From Oscarella lobularis (Eukaryota > Porifera > Homoscleromorpha > Homosclerophorida > Oscarellidae), in contig NC_089184.1 of assembly GCF_947507565.1 (NCBI RefSeq), positions 558,001 through 622,000 of the forward strand: 64,000 bases of DNA, given 5' to 3'. A program made the translations under genes and the position numbers. The notes under the pieces are model-generated. The model did not search any database. It had not been told where the DNA came from and saw only the letters and a list, made by a program, of their open reading frames with translations. Of the stretch, positions 46,369 through 56,319 are shown in pieces; the stretch's first letter is position 1, and each line of letters starts with the position of its first letter.

Positions 46369-46840
46369 TCTCCGGCGTCTTGTTGGCCGTACTTCGTCGT
46401 CATCTCGTCTCCGTTCCTTTTCTGCTGAACAGCATGGAAGTGTGGGAAGAGACGGTGGCGGTGGCGTTCTGTCGTCGGCGCAGCACGGCAACTCAACCTC
46501 TCGAGCAGCATCGCATTCATCAGAGCCACAGCTGCACAGATCCTCGGTCTTTCTATTCTTTACACAACGGAGGTCAACAGAGGCGACATCTCCACATCTG
46601 CCTCGTCTTCGTCTTTCTGTCCTGACACAGCGTCTTTTCTCTCCGCACGACTCCGCCGAACACGAACCTTTCTACATATGGACGTGGAGTAAACCGTACG
46701 GCATCATTTCTCGTAGCTGCATTGATTCTTACCACTTTAGGCTCTTTTGTTGGAGCATCGGTTGAGCAAACCTTGCGTTTGCCGTCGGCAAGTGCAACGA
46801 TTGCAATAACCAGCGCTAAGACCAGTGCGATATGTTTCAT
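45922..46840 (-). CDS. Secreted cysteine-rich protein with Asp/His tract and Lys-rich repeats (family A paralogue)
   Basis: Two exons join in phase 0: exon 1 (46733-46840) encodes MKHIALVLALVIAIVALADG, a signal peptide, then KRKVCSTDAPTKEPKV; exon 2 (45922-46671) adds 249 residues. The cysteine module (KGSCSAESCGEKRRCV, then C...RC...CSCGSDEC...ELPCC) parallels the last module of the neighbouring gene. It is followed by a second PTLPCC, a tract of about 50 residues almost only Asp with His pairs, three Gln-Lys-Gly-Lys-Lys-Ser-Pro-like repeats, and two copies of CxPCN(E/D)DGTPxPP. The acid/base blocks suggest mineral, silica or metal binding in an extracellular matrix; this is inference. A shared signal-plus-module layout supports tandem duplication. 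Confidence 0.75.
46222..46372. repeat. GTC/GAC trinucleotide microsatellite inside coding exon
   Basis: About 150 bp of near-pure GTC on the plus strand, broken by GTGATG units; on the minus strand it encodes the Asp tract with His pairs. It is likely length-polymorphic, and the frame is kept because the unit is a codon. Confidence 0.9.
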
Positions 46841-47258
46841 TGAGGCAAACGCGTATGGCACTCTGCAACTCGATGCACGCACTGCAGCGTCTCGGAGAAC
46901 AATGGGATGCGTGGGGGCAAATGCGTCGTTCTTGTCCGTGCCTAGCACAGCTCGCACACGTGAAAACCAGCCACTCCATCGTCGCTTTCATCTCGAGCTG
47001 CTATAACGCATACTAAGCGTTCACGTGGAAACGGAGCACTCTCTTGCCACCTTTGAGTGCGTCTTTGCTGAGTCGTTAGTATGGCCGGCACGTGCGCAAA
47101 TCGGTGGAGCGACGGCCTTATCCGGTGGTTTCCCAAAGGGGCGTGACTTCCGTAAGCACAATGACATCATGTCTCTCCAAAAATAAACATGATTCAGCCC
47201 CTAAAAAATTTGTTTCGTACCGCCTCGCATCAGTTTTGACAAACCTACCGGTACCTAA
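46841..47258. other. Divergent interval upstream of the Asp-rich and death-domain genes
   Basis: 418 bp without recognised coding sequence. Two E-boxes (CACGTG near 46958 and 47023) are present. It probably carries both promoters; no TATA box is evident. Confidence 0.4.
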
Positions 47259-47911
47259 ATGACGCAACTGCTTCGCAACATTACCTACCGTGCTAAACGT
47301 AGCATCGTCAAGGTTCTAAACAGTCCCGGCAGCTCGTCCACTACAAACTGGAAGGCATTGATTGGAGTGATGCCCGACGGTTTTTACACGACGGTCGACG
47401 TCGAACAATTCGAGCAGGACTACATGAAGATGCACACAAGTCCTGCGGATACTCTTATAAGCGATTTGTGTCGTCGGCATGTGAAAGTCGACGAGTTCAA
47501 ATGTTGGCTTTCTGAAATTGGAAACGAGGAGGCACTGGAAGCACTAAGGCCCTTGCCTACAGCTCCGCCTCTTGAAGGTTAGTGCGTTGTAGAAACCGGA
47601 CGGAAAACCGCGGTGGGGACGCTTTCTGGTGTATTGTTAATTCTCTAGTATTCCCATGCATGCACTGGCGGTAATATCTGACTTTCGTTATAGAAACCGA
47701 CTACGCCTCTCCGCCCCCTTTGGTCGTTTCTCCTGCCAAACGATGCAGAGCTGATGAGTTAGATGATATGAAACCTCGATGCGGTACCGTGACGTTGGAT
47801 GAAGGATATGGCTCTGAAATCACTGCTAAAGTGCAAGTTTCATCTGATCCGGCTACTACTGATAATCACACTAAAACTCGCAGGAGAAAGAAACCTTTGT
47901 CAAAACGATGA
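47259..47911 (+). CDS. Death-domain protein (adaptor-like)
   Basis: Two exons (47259-47577, 47694-47911; phase-1 junction) give about 179 residues. Residues 1-105 fit a death domain of the Pelle/IRAK/Tube kind: LLRNITYRAKRSIVKVLNS, NWKALIGVM, VEQFEQDYMKMHTSPADTLI and VDEFKCWLSEIGNEEAL, with the conserved Trp and the SP-X-X-LI motif. The C-terminal part is disordered, with ETDYASPPPL, a possible phosphodegron-like TLDEGYGSE and a basic end (TRRRKKPLSKR) that could be a nuclear signal. No kinase or TIR domain follows, so an adaptor or regulator in Toll/IL-1-type or apoptotic signalling is inferred. Confidence 0.7.
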
Positions 47912-48046
47912 CAAATCAAACGACGGTCATTGATTTGCGACTTTTGATCCCTCTATTAGATTATTATTTGCATTATTTTATTTGCTTTATTTGATTCCTA
48001 TCCGGGTAGCTGTCTCGCGATTTCTCAGCTTCTCGCACACAACGCG

Positions 48047-49860
48047 ATGTCTAACTGGCCTGCTTGGCGAGGACCTCAACTGTCGCCTTTCCCGCAGTGG
48101 CCATGCTCACCAGGACGGGGCCCCTTTCCCCCATTTCCCCCATTCCCCCCGCCGTTCTTTCCCGTCGTCTACCCCCACACTCCACGCCGTCTCCCCAGCG
48201 GAGAAAGCGGAAAACAGATTCAATATAGACCGCACAAGACGACGGAGACGGAACCGCCGATATCGGAAGATCAGAAATGGGTAAACAAGTGGCTCAAGGA
48301 CAGAGGAAAAACGGAAGCAGAGAAGAACGACGACCCCATAGTCAAGGTACGGTATATTAAGTTGCACAACGCTCAGAGAACCAGTAGAAAAGAATCAGGT
48401 AGGGTCACGTTTTTCGTGCATAGGCTTCAGTTTGTCAAACTCGAGCTTCTCTCATATCCTTTACACGTATCCTTTCTTTGTGCCTTATTACTATTGTGCG
48501 AGATGAAGTTTCTTTGTCCTTGATTGCGTTTCTGCGCGTCTGTGTCTACCCGTAGTTAGACGATGCTAAGCAGCTGCTTGGCCAAGCGTTCAAACTGCTC
48601 GACCTTTTGAATCAACTGAAAACGGAAATTGCGGAAAATGTGGAGATGCCGGACGACGAATGGGAGGAAGGTGTCAGTCAAGTTGCAAGCGTCAAAGTGA
48701 AATCTTTAGATTTGAGTTTTTTAGCTTATGACGTTGTGTTGTTTAGAAATCTTTGGAATCGGTCGAAAGCCAACTGTCTGATCCAACTGTGCTCGAGTCT
48801 CTTCAACGGAGACGAGCGAGGAACAGAAGAAAAAAGGCGCGTTGCTATGGAGAACTGCAAGTTCTGGTCACATGTTCTCTTTTCATAATTAGGCTTATTT
48901 GAAGCGTCGCCGAGATAGAGAGGAAGCTGAAGAGGAGAGAGAAAAAGCGCAATGGGAAGAAAAACATAGAGAAATTGACGAGTGGAGAGCCAAGAGAATT
49001 GCTACGAATATTGCCAAAGCAAGGGTAGAGAATTACGTATGCGATGAAAATGTATTTGAACTCGGGGGGTTTTAATCAACAGGAAGCGAGTGTGAAGTTG
49101 GAGGCAGGAGAAACGTTGAGCGAAGTCAAATTGAAACAGAAGGACGCGCAGGAAATGCTTGAGATGCTGTCCACGTTGAAGGAGTTGCGGTCTATTCGAA
49201 GAGAGGTGGCTAGACGGAAAGGTGATGGTAACAAAATTGTCTCAAATCTTTTCTAAACTTTGGTATAGGGAAGACCCAGCCAGCTGAATGCGATGAACTC
49301 TTTGCAAAGAAAATCGCTGAATTAGAGACGTTTGCAAAAGATTTGCAATTAGTGTATGGACAGGAAGAGAAAACACTTAGGGTACGGAAATTCAACTTGT
49401 CGTTTCTCCCTATGAACTTTCTTTCAGGTGATGATGGAAGAAGAGGGGGAAGCAGTGGAGCAGGAACAGCTGAGGCTTGTGCAGGAGACGACTCAAAGAG
49501 AGCAAGGATCGGTCATTGAGGAGGCAAACTCACATGAACAACCCATAACAGGTTTTCCTTTGTGTCGTCATTGTATCGCCAATTATGGAATTCTTTATAG
49601 CTGATCCAATGAAGCCTTTTATTGACTACTATGCTCAGGCTGACTGGAGATTAGACTCTCTGATTGGAATTAGGTACACCACAATGTACGTTAATCTGGT
49701 TAATTTATAGTATTATTATTGCAGACATGTATGGGACTCCTACGTCGTTCCATCGGACTTCCCTGGCTCTAGTCGAATACCAGATGGGTGGGTAGTGCCT
49801 GTGCAACCCAGCAGCAAAGCATGGGAGGCATTTCTCGGTGCAGACAGTGAGGCTAAATAA
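48047..49860 (+). CDS. PDCD7: PDCD7-like U11/U12 di-snRNP 59K protein
   Basis: PDCD7 (59K) belongs to the U11/U12 di-snRNP of the minor spliceosome. The N-terminus is Pro-rich (MSNWPAWRGPQLSPFPQWP and a run of PPFPP), followed by EDQKWVNKWLKDRGKTE. Coiled-coil exons follow (LGQAFKLLDLLNQLKTEIAE; AYLKRRRDREEAEEEREKA; EIDEWRAKRIATNIAKAR; AQEMLEMLSTLKELRSIR; ELFAKKIAELETFAKDLQLV). The C-terminus has the family block: a tryptophan-rich YYAQADWRLDSLIGIRHVWD, YVVPSDFPGSSRIPDGWVVP. It ends at TAA 49860. The presence of 59K implies that U12-type introns are or were used in this species. The next gene starts only 45 bp downstream. Confidence 0.85.
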
Positions 49861-49905
49861 ATCAATTGATTATGTTTCTCGCGTGTTGACTAAAGTACGC
49901 TAAAG

Positions 49906-50998
49906 ATGTCATTGCCTTCCTTGTTGCGGCGATTCCTCGTTCCACATCGCATTTCTGTCGTTCCTTCACGGTTCTCTGGTCACAGCAAATGGTCAAAGAT
50001 AAAGCACAGGAAAGCGACAGCCGACATGACCAAGAGCAAGGCCACATCGAAAATCACGAAAGAAATCAGCTCGGCAGTTCGCGATGCCGGTCGCGATCCC
50101 GAAACAAATATCCGTCTAGCAAGCATTCTTTCGCGAGCTCGAGACTACGGCATCCCAAAGAGCACAGTCGAACGAGCAATCATCAGTGGAGCCTCACCAG
50201 TAAACCTGATGACAACAATTCCTCCGAAATAACACGATTTCCTTTTTTATCAGTCGAGTGATGGCAGCGAGCATATGATGCTCGAAGGACGAGGCGCCAG
50301 CGGATATCTCTTGCTTATTGAAGCGGTGACTGGTAATAAGCAGAGAACGAGACCTGAAATCAGATCTTTGCTGGCAAAGCATGGGTTGGTGAATGTGGAA
50401 GTCGCGTGTAGAGGCGGTCTGTAAGTATTGTCTTTGTCACAGGGCCGTTCTTGGCGAGCCTGGCAGCATATCGTATCTTTTCGATCGAAAGGGTAAGTGT
50501 ACTGTATGTCAGCAGAGGGAGGGGGACAATGAGAAAATGTTGTTTTAGTTGTAGTTACTACAGAAGTGCGAGAAGACAGTGCGATTGAGGTGGGCACGTG
50601 TTCTTATGGGGTTGATTGGTTTGCACTCTTCTGATATGTCTAGCCACTTGATGTTGCTATTGAAGTTGGAGCTGAAGATGTCAAAGACTCCGAACTAGAA
50701 GACGGTACAAAGATACTGCAAGTAAGATACCTATATGTTCCTTCTCTCTCGACGAGACTTTTTGTGCTTCAAGTTCATATGCGAACCGTCTGAAATGAGA
50801 TCAGTCTCGGCAGGCATCAAGAAACATGACATGGAAATCAAGACCGCAACCATAGAGTACCTAGCCCAGTCGACTGCCAAGCTGTCCGACACCCAACTAG
50901 AACAAGCGGCTAAACTGATACGCATCATAGGCAGTCACGATGACGTTGTGCGCATTCACGACAACATAGAGCCGGCAGACCCTCAATCATCCCAATAA
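49906..50998 (+). CDS. TACO1: Translational activator of COX1, YebC family (mitochondrial)
   Basis: TACO1 supports mitochondrial synthesis of cytochrome oxidase subunit 1. Exon 1 gives a basic mitochondrial presequence (MSLPSLLRRFLVPHRISVV), then the YebC hallmark GHSKWSKIKHRKATAD, KITKEISSAVRDAGRDPETN and YGIPKSTVERAIISGAS. Exon 2 has EHMMLEGRGASGYLLLIEAV, then RPEIRSLLAKHG. Later exons contain the DVAIEVGAEDV region and FICEPSEMRSVSAGIKKH. It stops at 50998, 37 bp from the convergent ELP6 stop. Five to six exons; complete. Confidence 0.92.
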
Positions 50999-51035
50999 AT
51001 ATTAAATATTCTCCCTATAAATATAGAGTCAAGTA

Positions 51036-51791
51036 CTACAGTACAGCAGCAGAAGTACCCTTAGCAAAGATAGAAATTCCCTTTTCGTGAACTTGATACT
51101 GTACTCGAGTTACTTTCGCCTTATCGTTCGGTTTTCGTTGGGCCAGACAGCTCTGACGTATCGACATATCGCCGTGCACGGCCCTGCTATATCCGCTGCT
51201 CAATCCTGACGCGTGTATGTGAAGAGAGCACCAGTATCGAAGTTGCATTTGAACTAAATCGGTTTCATCGTCGACGACACCGGCGTCGTTAATGTCGTTG
51301 CGAATGTAGGCGACAAAGGATCCCGTCGTGGCGCACAGTGACATGCAGTGCTGGCAAAAATCGAGAATCGTTCTGACGTCAAATCCAAGATTGACGAGCA
51401 TGGTGAGATCGTCGATGAGGATGACAACCGACGGCGAACAATTTTCTTTTATCAGTTTGTATACTTTGAATAGAGCGTCGTCTTCGTCTGGATCCAAGGT
51501 GACCTGGTGGACCGGGACTTTTGTACTTGTGTGTGAGGGGCTCAAACAGTCGAGGAACATTACGCGGCCGGATTCGCAGGCAGATTTCAAGCCCACTCCA
51601 AGTTTCTGAGCCACTGCGTTGTAGTGAGTGACTGTTTGGGCCAAGGCGAGAACGATTATTCGAGAATAGGATCCGCCTATCGCTTTTCCAAGGAAATGAT
51701 GCAGCAAGAAGTCTCCGTCGGTGTTCGATGAGGAAATCAAAACAGAATCAGCCAAGTTGCCGTCGAGAAGATTGTCGAGTTCGCGAAGCAT
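51036..51791 (-). CDS. ELP6: Elongator complex protein 6
   Basis: ELP6 is a RecA-fold-like subunit of the Elp456 ring, which serves tRNA wobble-uridine modification by Elongator. A single exon; the family start MLRELDNLLDG (ATG 51791) was preferred over an in-frame codon at 51836. Conserved blocks are NTDGDFLLHHFLGKAIGG, TVTHYNAVAQKLGVGLKSA, SGRVMFLDCL, SVVILIDDLTMLVNLGFDV, ILDFCQHCM, ASGLSSGYSRAVHGDM and the C-terminal VQYQVHEKGISIFAKGTSAAVL region. As usual for Elp6, no Walker A motif is present. The start is 80 bp from the first amnionless-like gene. Confidence 0.93.
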   Translation of the reverse strand: MLRELDNLLDGNLADSVLISSSNTDGDFLLHHFLGKAIGGSYSRIIVLALAQTVTHYNAVAQKLGVGLKSACESGRVMFLDCLSPSHTSTKVPVHQVTLDPDEDDALFKVYKLIKENCSPSVVILIDDLTMLVNLGFDVRTILDFCQHCMSLCATTGSFVAYIRNDINDAGVVDDETDLVQMQLRYWCSLHIHASGLSSGYSRAVHGDMSIRQSCLAQRKPNDKAKVTRVQYQVHEKGISIFAKGTSAAVL

Positions 51792-51871
51792 TGCAGTTTT
51801 TTTGTAGACTAGTCGAAGTCCCGGAATAAATCTCACGTGAACGAAGTCGCGTGAGAATCATCGCCTGGGGA

Positions 51872-53911
51872 ATGTCGTTGAGTAGCGTCTTCGTTCTTCT
51901 TCTTCTTTCGACGGTCGCGGCGGCCGGAGATCTTCTCTTCTGGACTCGCACGTCTAACTGGAACAATCCCGACAATTGGATTCACAATCGCGTTCCGTGC
52001 TCGGCCGAAACCGTCGAAATCAAGCCGCCCCGAACGCACGAGGTACACATCGCGCCTTCTAACCAAACGGCTGCACGCGAAAGTTGCAACACAGGGAAAG
52101 CCATTACCCACCGACTTTGATATTCGCGTCGACGCCGATGTGTCGTTGAAAAAGCTCTTGATTCCGGTGGGCGGTGCTCTCACTCTCACGCGTGGTGTCA
52201 AGATTTCGTTTTCGACCGAGACAACGTGCAAGAGTCAGTAGCATTTTTATTTATTTATTTATCGCTATACGTTAAAATCACTTCCGCCCATAGAGGAAGG
52301 CCTTTCGGCTGTGACAAATAAATCGGTTAGACTAAAGATGATTTTTTCTTTTTCTAAAATTTGACTCTAGGTAAACGGTTTTATTGGTGTTCAACCGCAT
52401 CCTTGGAGCTGCGTCGGAAACTGGCGCAAACTCGACGGAACTCTTCCTCCAAGGCCTCCCTGTCGTGATGATGCAGCCATTTTTCCGTCGGTGGGTAAAT
52501 TTGAACATACGATATTTCCGCAATATAGAATAATTTTATATAGAATGCTAGCTTCTCTTGGATTGAGCTGGATAGTCCTGTGACCGTGGGCCAGTTGTCG
52601 TGGAGGGGGCGATCTGTGAGCGGTCTCTCTGACATTCCAAGCAACGGTAGGTTTGCGAGCCTCTGCTCAAACCCCTTTGACTCTTTCTGCAGGACGGTAC
52701 TTTTACAAGAGCAATCCTTCAGCTAGTCTGAATGTTGAACCGTCGTGTCTTCAAGGCAGACCGGCGTTGTGTCCTTGTCTCGCCAGCAACTGCTCGTTCT
52801 GTGAGCAATCTCACCTTGTGATGTCATCGCGGTCATTTTTTTGTTTATTGCAGATCCGACCACACCTGCACCGACCACACCACCACCACCTACAACCCCT
52901 GAACCTACAACCCTACAACCCACGACCCTTGAACCCACAACCCTTGAACCCACAACTCTTGAGCCTACAACCCTTGAGCCTACAACTCCCAAGAAGCTTG
53001 TAACTCAGAAGCCCACAACTCAGAAGCCTGCAACTCAGAAGCCTTCAACAGGTTAGCTTGTTGCTGAAAACCAGTTGTCCACAAAAAGCCTCTCGTCTTA
53101 GGAAAGCCGCCTGTCTCCGGAAAGCCGCCTGTCTCTGGAGAGCCGCCTGTCTCCGGAAAGCCGCCTGTCTCTGGAGAGCCGCCTGTCTCCGGAAAGCCGC
53201 CTGTCTCTGGAGAGCCGCCTGTCTCCGGAAAGCCGCATGGCTCTAGAGAGCCTGGAGAACCAACAAGAAGGCCCCCAGGATCAGGAGAGCCGACTGAGCA
53301 ACCACCTGAGACAGGTAGCCTAGGCAGTGATTTAAAAAATAAGAAATAATCATCTATTGTTGCCACGCTCTAGAACGCATTTGCAATCCAGAAACTGAAA
53401 TCTGCACAATCTGCATTGGCGAAAACTGTCCTGACAGGGAGGAAATCGGAGGTCAGGTATCTAGCAAGGCACATCAGAAACGCTTTTATTTACGTTTATA
53501 CAGGCGGGGGATCATTGCCACTGTGGGTTATTATCGTCGCTGCCGTTGGGGGTGTTTTGCTTCTCTTCATACTGATACTGGTTGTTGTTCTTGTGGCCAG
53601 GTATAGCTGATAGGAAGTAGTCTCTTGTACCATTTTCTATTTCTTTTAGACGAAGAAGGAAGCAGCAGCCCCAGTATGTGCCAGACTCGTATGTGCAAGA
53701 CTCTGATAATCTGGTGCCAGACAAGACTGCAAGCCAATACGATGTACCCCGATCTGCCGCTACAATGTCTTCGACGGGTTTCAAGAATCCGTTGTATGAG
53801 GGAGTGGCAGAACAAAACCCTATTTTTGTTCCACCGGATTTTCAAGCGGCAGAAGCTCCGAACAATGAATTCCAAAATCCGTACGAGTCTCTTGATGACT
53901 ACATCAAGTGA
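51872..53911 (+). CDS. Amnionless-like type I membrane receptor, copy A
   Basis: Amnionless anchors cubilin for endocytosis. About nine exons. Signal peptide MSLSSVFVLLLLSTVAAAG, then WTRTSNWNNPDNWIHNRVPC, matching the amnionless N-terminal pattern (NW..N..PC). Exon 1 ends at 52042; a 52-bp intron with a CTAAC branch site leads to exon 2 (52095; TDFDIRVDADVSLKKLLIPV). A second similar block has PWSCVGNWRKLDGTLPPRPP. A Thr/Pro stalk (EPTTL repeats, then 18-bp KPPVSG/EPPVSG repeats) leads to ERICNPETEICTIC, the membrane helix LPLWVIIVAAVGGVLLLFIL and a cytosolic tail with GFKNPLY, EQNPIF and FQNPY motifs, the FxNPxF/NPxY type used for clathrin sorting. It ends DDYIK. Confidence 0.82.
53101..53237 (+). 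repeat. 18-bp coding minisatellite (KPPVSG/EPPVSG) in amnionless-like copy A
   Basis: About seven to eight units of AAGCCGCCTGTCTCCGGA alternate with GAGCCGCCTGTCTCCGGA, encoding KPPVSG and EPPVSG in the extracellular stalk. Copy B keeps only one such unit. Confidence 0.9.
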
Positions 53912-54058
53912 TACCGTTATTGAACGGAACTTGCGCGCAATTTGCAGTTTTTCTGTCGTATAGTTTTTGCAGTGGTTTTGAACGTTTTCGCTGAGTTATA
54001 TATACAGTTTTAATTGGGGCGGTACCTTTGAGCTGTGCATCCGGGAAAGCGAGAAAGA

Positions 54059-56087
54059 ATGTTGTTGAGTAGCGTCTTCGCTCTTCTTCTTTCGACGGTC
54101 GCGGCGGCCGGAGATCTTCTCTTTTGGACTCGCACGTCTAACTGGAACAATCCCGACAATTGGATTCACAAGCGCGTTCCGTGCTCGGCCGAAACCGTCG
54201 AAATCAAGCCGCCCCGAACGCACGAGGTACACATCTCGCCTTCTAACCAAACGGCTGCGCGCGAAAGTTGCAACACAGGGAAAACCATTGCCCGACGACT
54301 TTGACATTCATCTCGACGCCGATGTGACGTTGAAAAAGCTCTTGATTCCGGTGGGCGGTTCTCTCTTCCTCACGCCTGGTTTCAAGATTTCGTTTTCGAC
54401 CGAGACAACGTGCAAGAGTCAGTAGCATTTTTTATTTATCGCTATACGTTAAGAGTCACTTTCACCCATAGACGAAGGCTTTTCGGCTGTGACTGATAAA
54501 TCGGTTAGACTAAAAAAAATGATCGTGCTTCTTCTAAAATTTGACTTCAGGTAAACAGTTTTGTTGGTGTTCAACCGAATCCTTGGAGCTGCGTCGGAAA
54601 CTGGCGCAAGCTCGACGGAACTCTTCCTCGAAGGCCTCCCTGTCGCGACGATACAGCCGTTTTTCAATCGGTGGATAAATTTGAATATACGATAGTTGCA
54701 CAATGTAGAATAATTTTATATAGAATGCTAGCTTCTCTTGGATTAAGCTGGATAGTCCTGTCACTGTGGGCCAGTTGTTGTGGAGGGGGCAATCTGTGAG
54801 CGGTCTCTCTGACATTCCAAACAGCGGTAGGATTGCGAGCCTCTGCTTGTGACCCCTTTGACTTTTTCTGCAGGACAGTACTTTTACAAGAGCAATCCTT
54901 CAGCAAATCTGAAGGTTGAACCGTCGTGTCTTCAAGGCAGACCGGCGTTGTGTCCTTGTCTCGCCAGCAACTGCTCCTTCTGTGAGTGATCTCACCTTGT
55001 GACGTCATCACGGTTATTTTTGTTTATTGCAGATCCGACAACGCCTCCGCCGACCACACCAAAACCTGGAACTCAGAAGCCTCAAACTCAGAAGCCTCAA
55101 ACTCAGAAGCCTGGAACTCAAAAGCCTCAAACTCAGAAGCCTGGAACTCAAAAGCCTCAAACTCAGAAGCCTGGAACTCAAAAGCCTCAAACTCAAAAGC
55201 CTGGAACTCAAAAGCCTCAAACTCAAAAGCCTCAAACTCAGAAGCCTCAAACTCAAAAGCCCCAAACTCAGAAGCCTCAAACTCAGAAGCCTCAAACTCA
55301 GAAGCCTGGAAGTCAAAAGCCTCAAACTCAGAAGCCTGGAACTCAAAAGCCTTCAACAGGTTAGCTTGTTGCTGAAAACCAGTGTTGTCACAAGAAAGCC
55401 TCTTGTCTTAGGAAAGCCGCCTGTCTCCGGAAAGCCAAGTGCCTCAAGAGAGCCTGGAGAACCAACGAGAAGGCCCCCAGGATCAAGAGAACCGACCGAG
55501 CAACCACCTGAGACAGGTAGGTGGCGATTTTTAAAGAATAAGAAATGATCATCTATTGTTGCCACGCTCTAGAACGCATTTGCAATCCAGAAACTGGAAT
55601 CTGCACAATCTGCATTGGTGAAAATTGTCGTAGCGAGGAACTCGGAGGTCAGGTATCTAGCAAGGCAGGCACATCAGAAACGCTTTTATTTACGTTTATA
55701 CAGGCGGGGGATCATTGCCACTGTGGGTCATTATTGTCGCTGCCGTTGGAGGTGTTTTGCTTCTCTTCATACTGATATTGGTTGTCGTTTTTGTCAGGTA
55801 CAGCTGATAGGAAATGGCTCCTGTACACCACTCAATAACGATTCTCTATTTCTCTTAGACGAAGAAAGCGACAGCCAGAGTATGTCGCAGACGCTTCGGA
55901 TCCTCCAGTGTCAGATGCTAAGTACAAGAAGACTGCAAGCCAATACGATGTACCCCGATCTGCCGCTACAGTGTCTTCGACGGGTTTCAATAATCCGTTG
56001 TACAAGACAGCAACCGAACAAAATCCTATTTTTGTTTCGCCAGCGGCCCAAGCTCCGTACGAGTCTCTTGATGACTACATCAAGTGA
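54059..56087 (+). CDS. Amnionless-like type I membrane receptor, copy B
   Basis: A tandem duplicate of the preceding gene, starting 147 bp after its stop. Signal peptide MLLSSVFALLLSTVAAAG and the domains NWNNPDNWIHKRVPC and GTLPRRPPCRDDTAVF-like exons are nearly identical at DNA level, including intron positions and the CTAAC branch site. The stalk differs: about 20 units of KPQTQ/KPGTQ (15-bp repeat, 55062-55357) replace EPTTL, and only one KPPVSG remains. ERICNPETGICTICIGENC, the membrane helix and a tail with FNNPLY, EQNPIF and PYESLDDYIK follow. The tail has lost some residues around the third motif. The ectodomain may bind a CUB/LDL-type partner such as cubilin; this is not shown here. 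Confidence 0.8.
55062..55357 (+). repeat. 15-bp coding minisatellite (KPQTQ/KPGTQ) in amnionless-like copy B
   Basis: About 20 copies of AAGCCTCAAACTCAG with CCTGGAACTCA variants. The unit is open in several frames on both strands, so long antisense frames here are repeat artefacts. It encodes a Thr/Pro/Gln/Lys stalk likely to be O-glycosylated. Confidence 0.92.
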
Positions 56088-56319
56088 GACCGTTATTGGA
56101 CGGAACTTGCGCGCAATTTGCTGTTGTATCGTTTTTGCAGTGGTTTGAACGTTCTCGCTGGGTTATGTTAGTGCATTGAATTTGAGTACATTGAGTGGGA
56201 CTTCCTTTTTCCATGCTCTCCCGGACGTGCCGGACAAATGAGCAGGAACGTCCGCCCGCATGAATCGCTTCGCTCGGAGGATTGCGCTGGTCGTAATAAC
56301 GAGTGAGAAGTCTTCCTAG

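Noticed and set aside
46014-46529. Thr-rich minus frame and Val-rich plus frame over the GTC repeat
   Set aside because: A trinucleotide repeat is open in all frames; only the Asp frame connects to a signal peptide, cysteine modules and matching splice phase.
55014-55548. Leu/Arg-, Glu/Phe- and Ser/Glu-rich frames over the 15-bp repeat
   Set aside because: Repeat artefacts; the KPQTQ frame continues into the amnionless-like membrane helix and tail.
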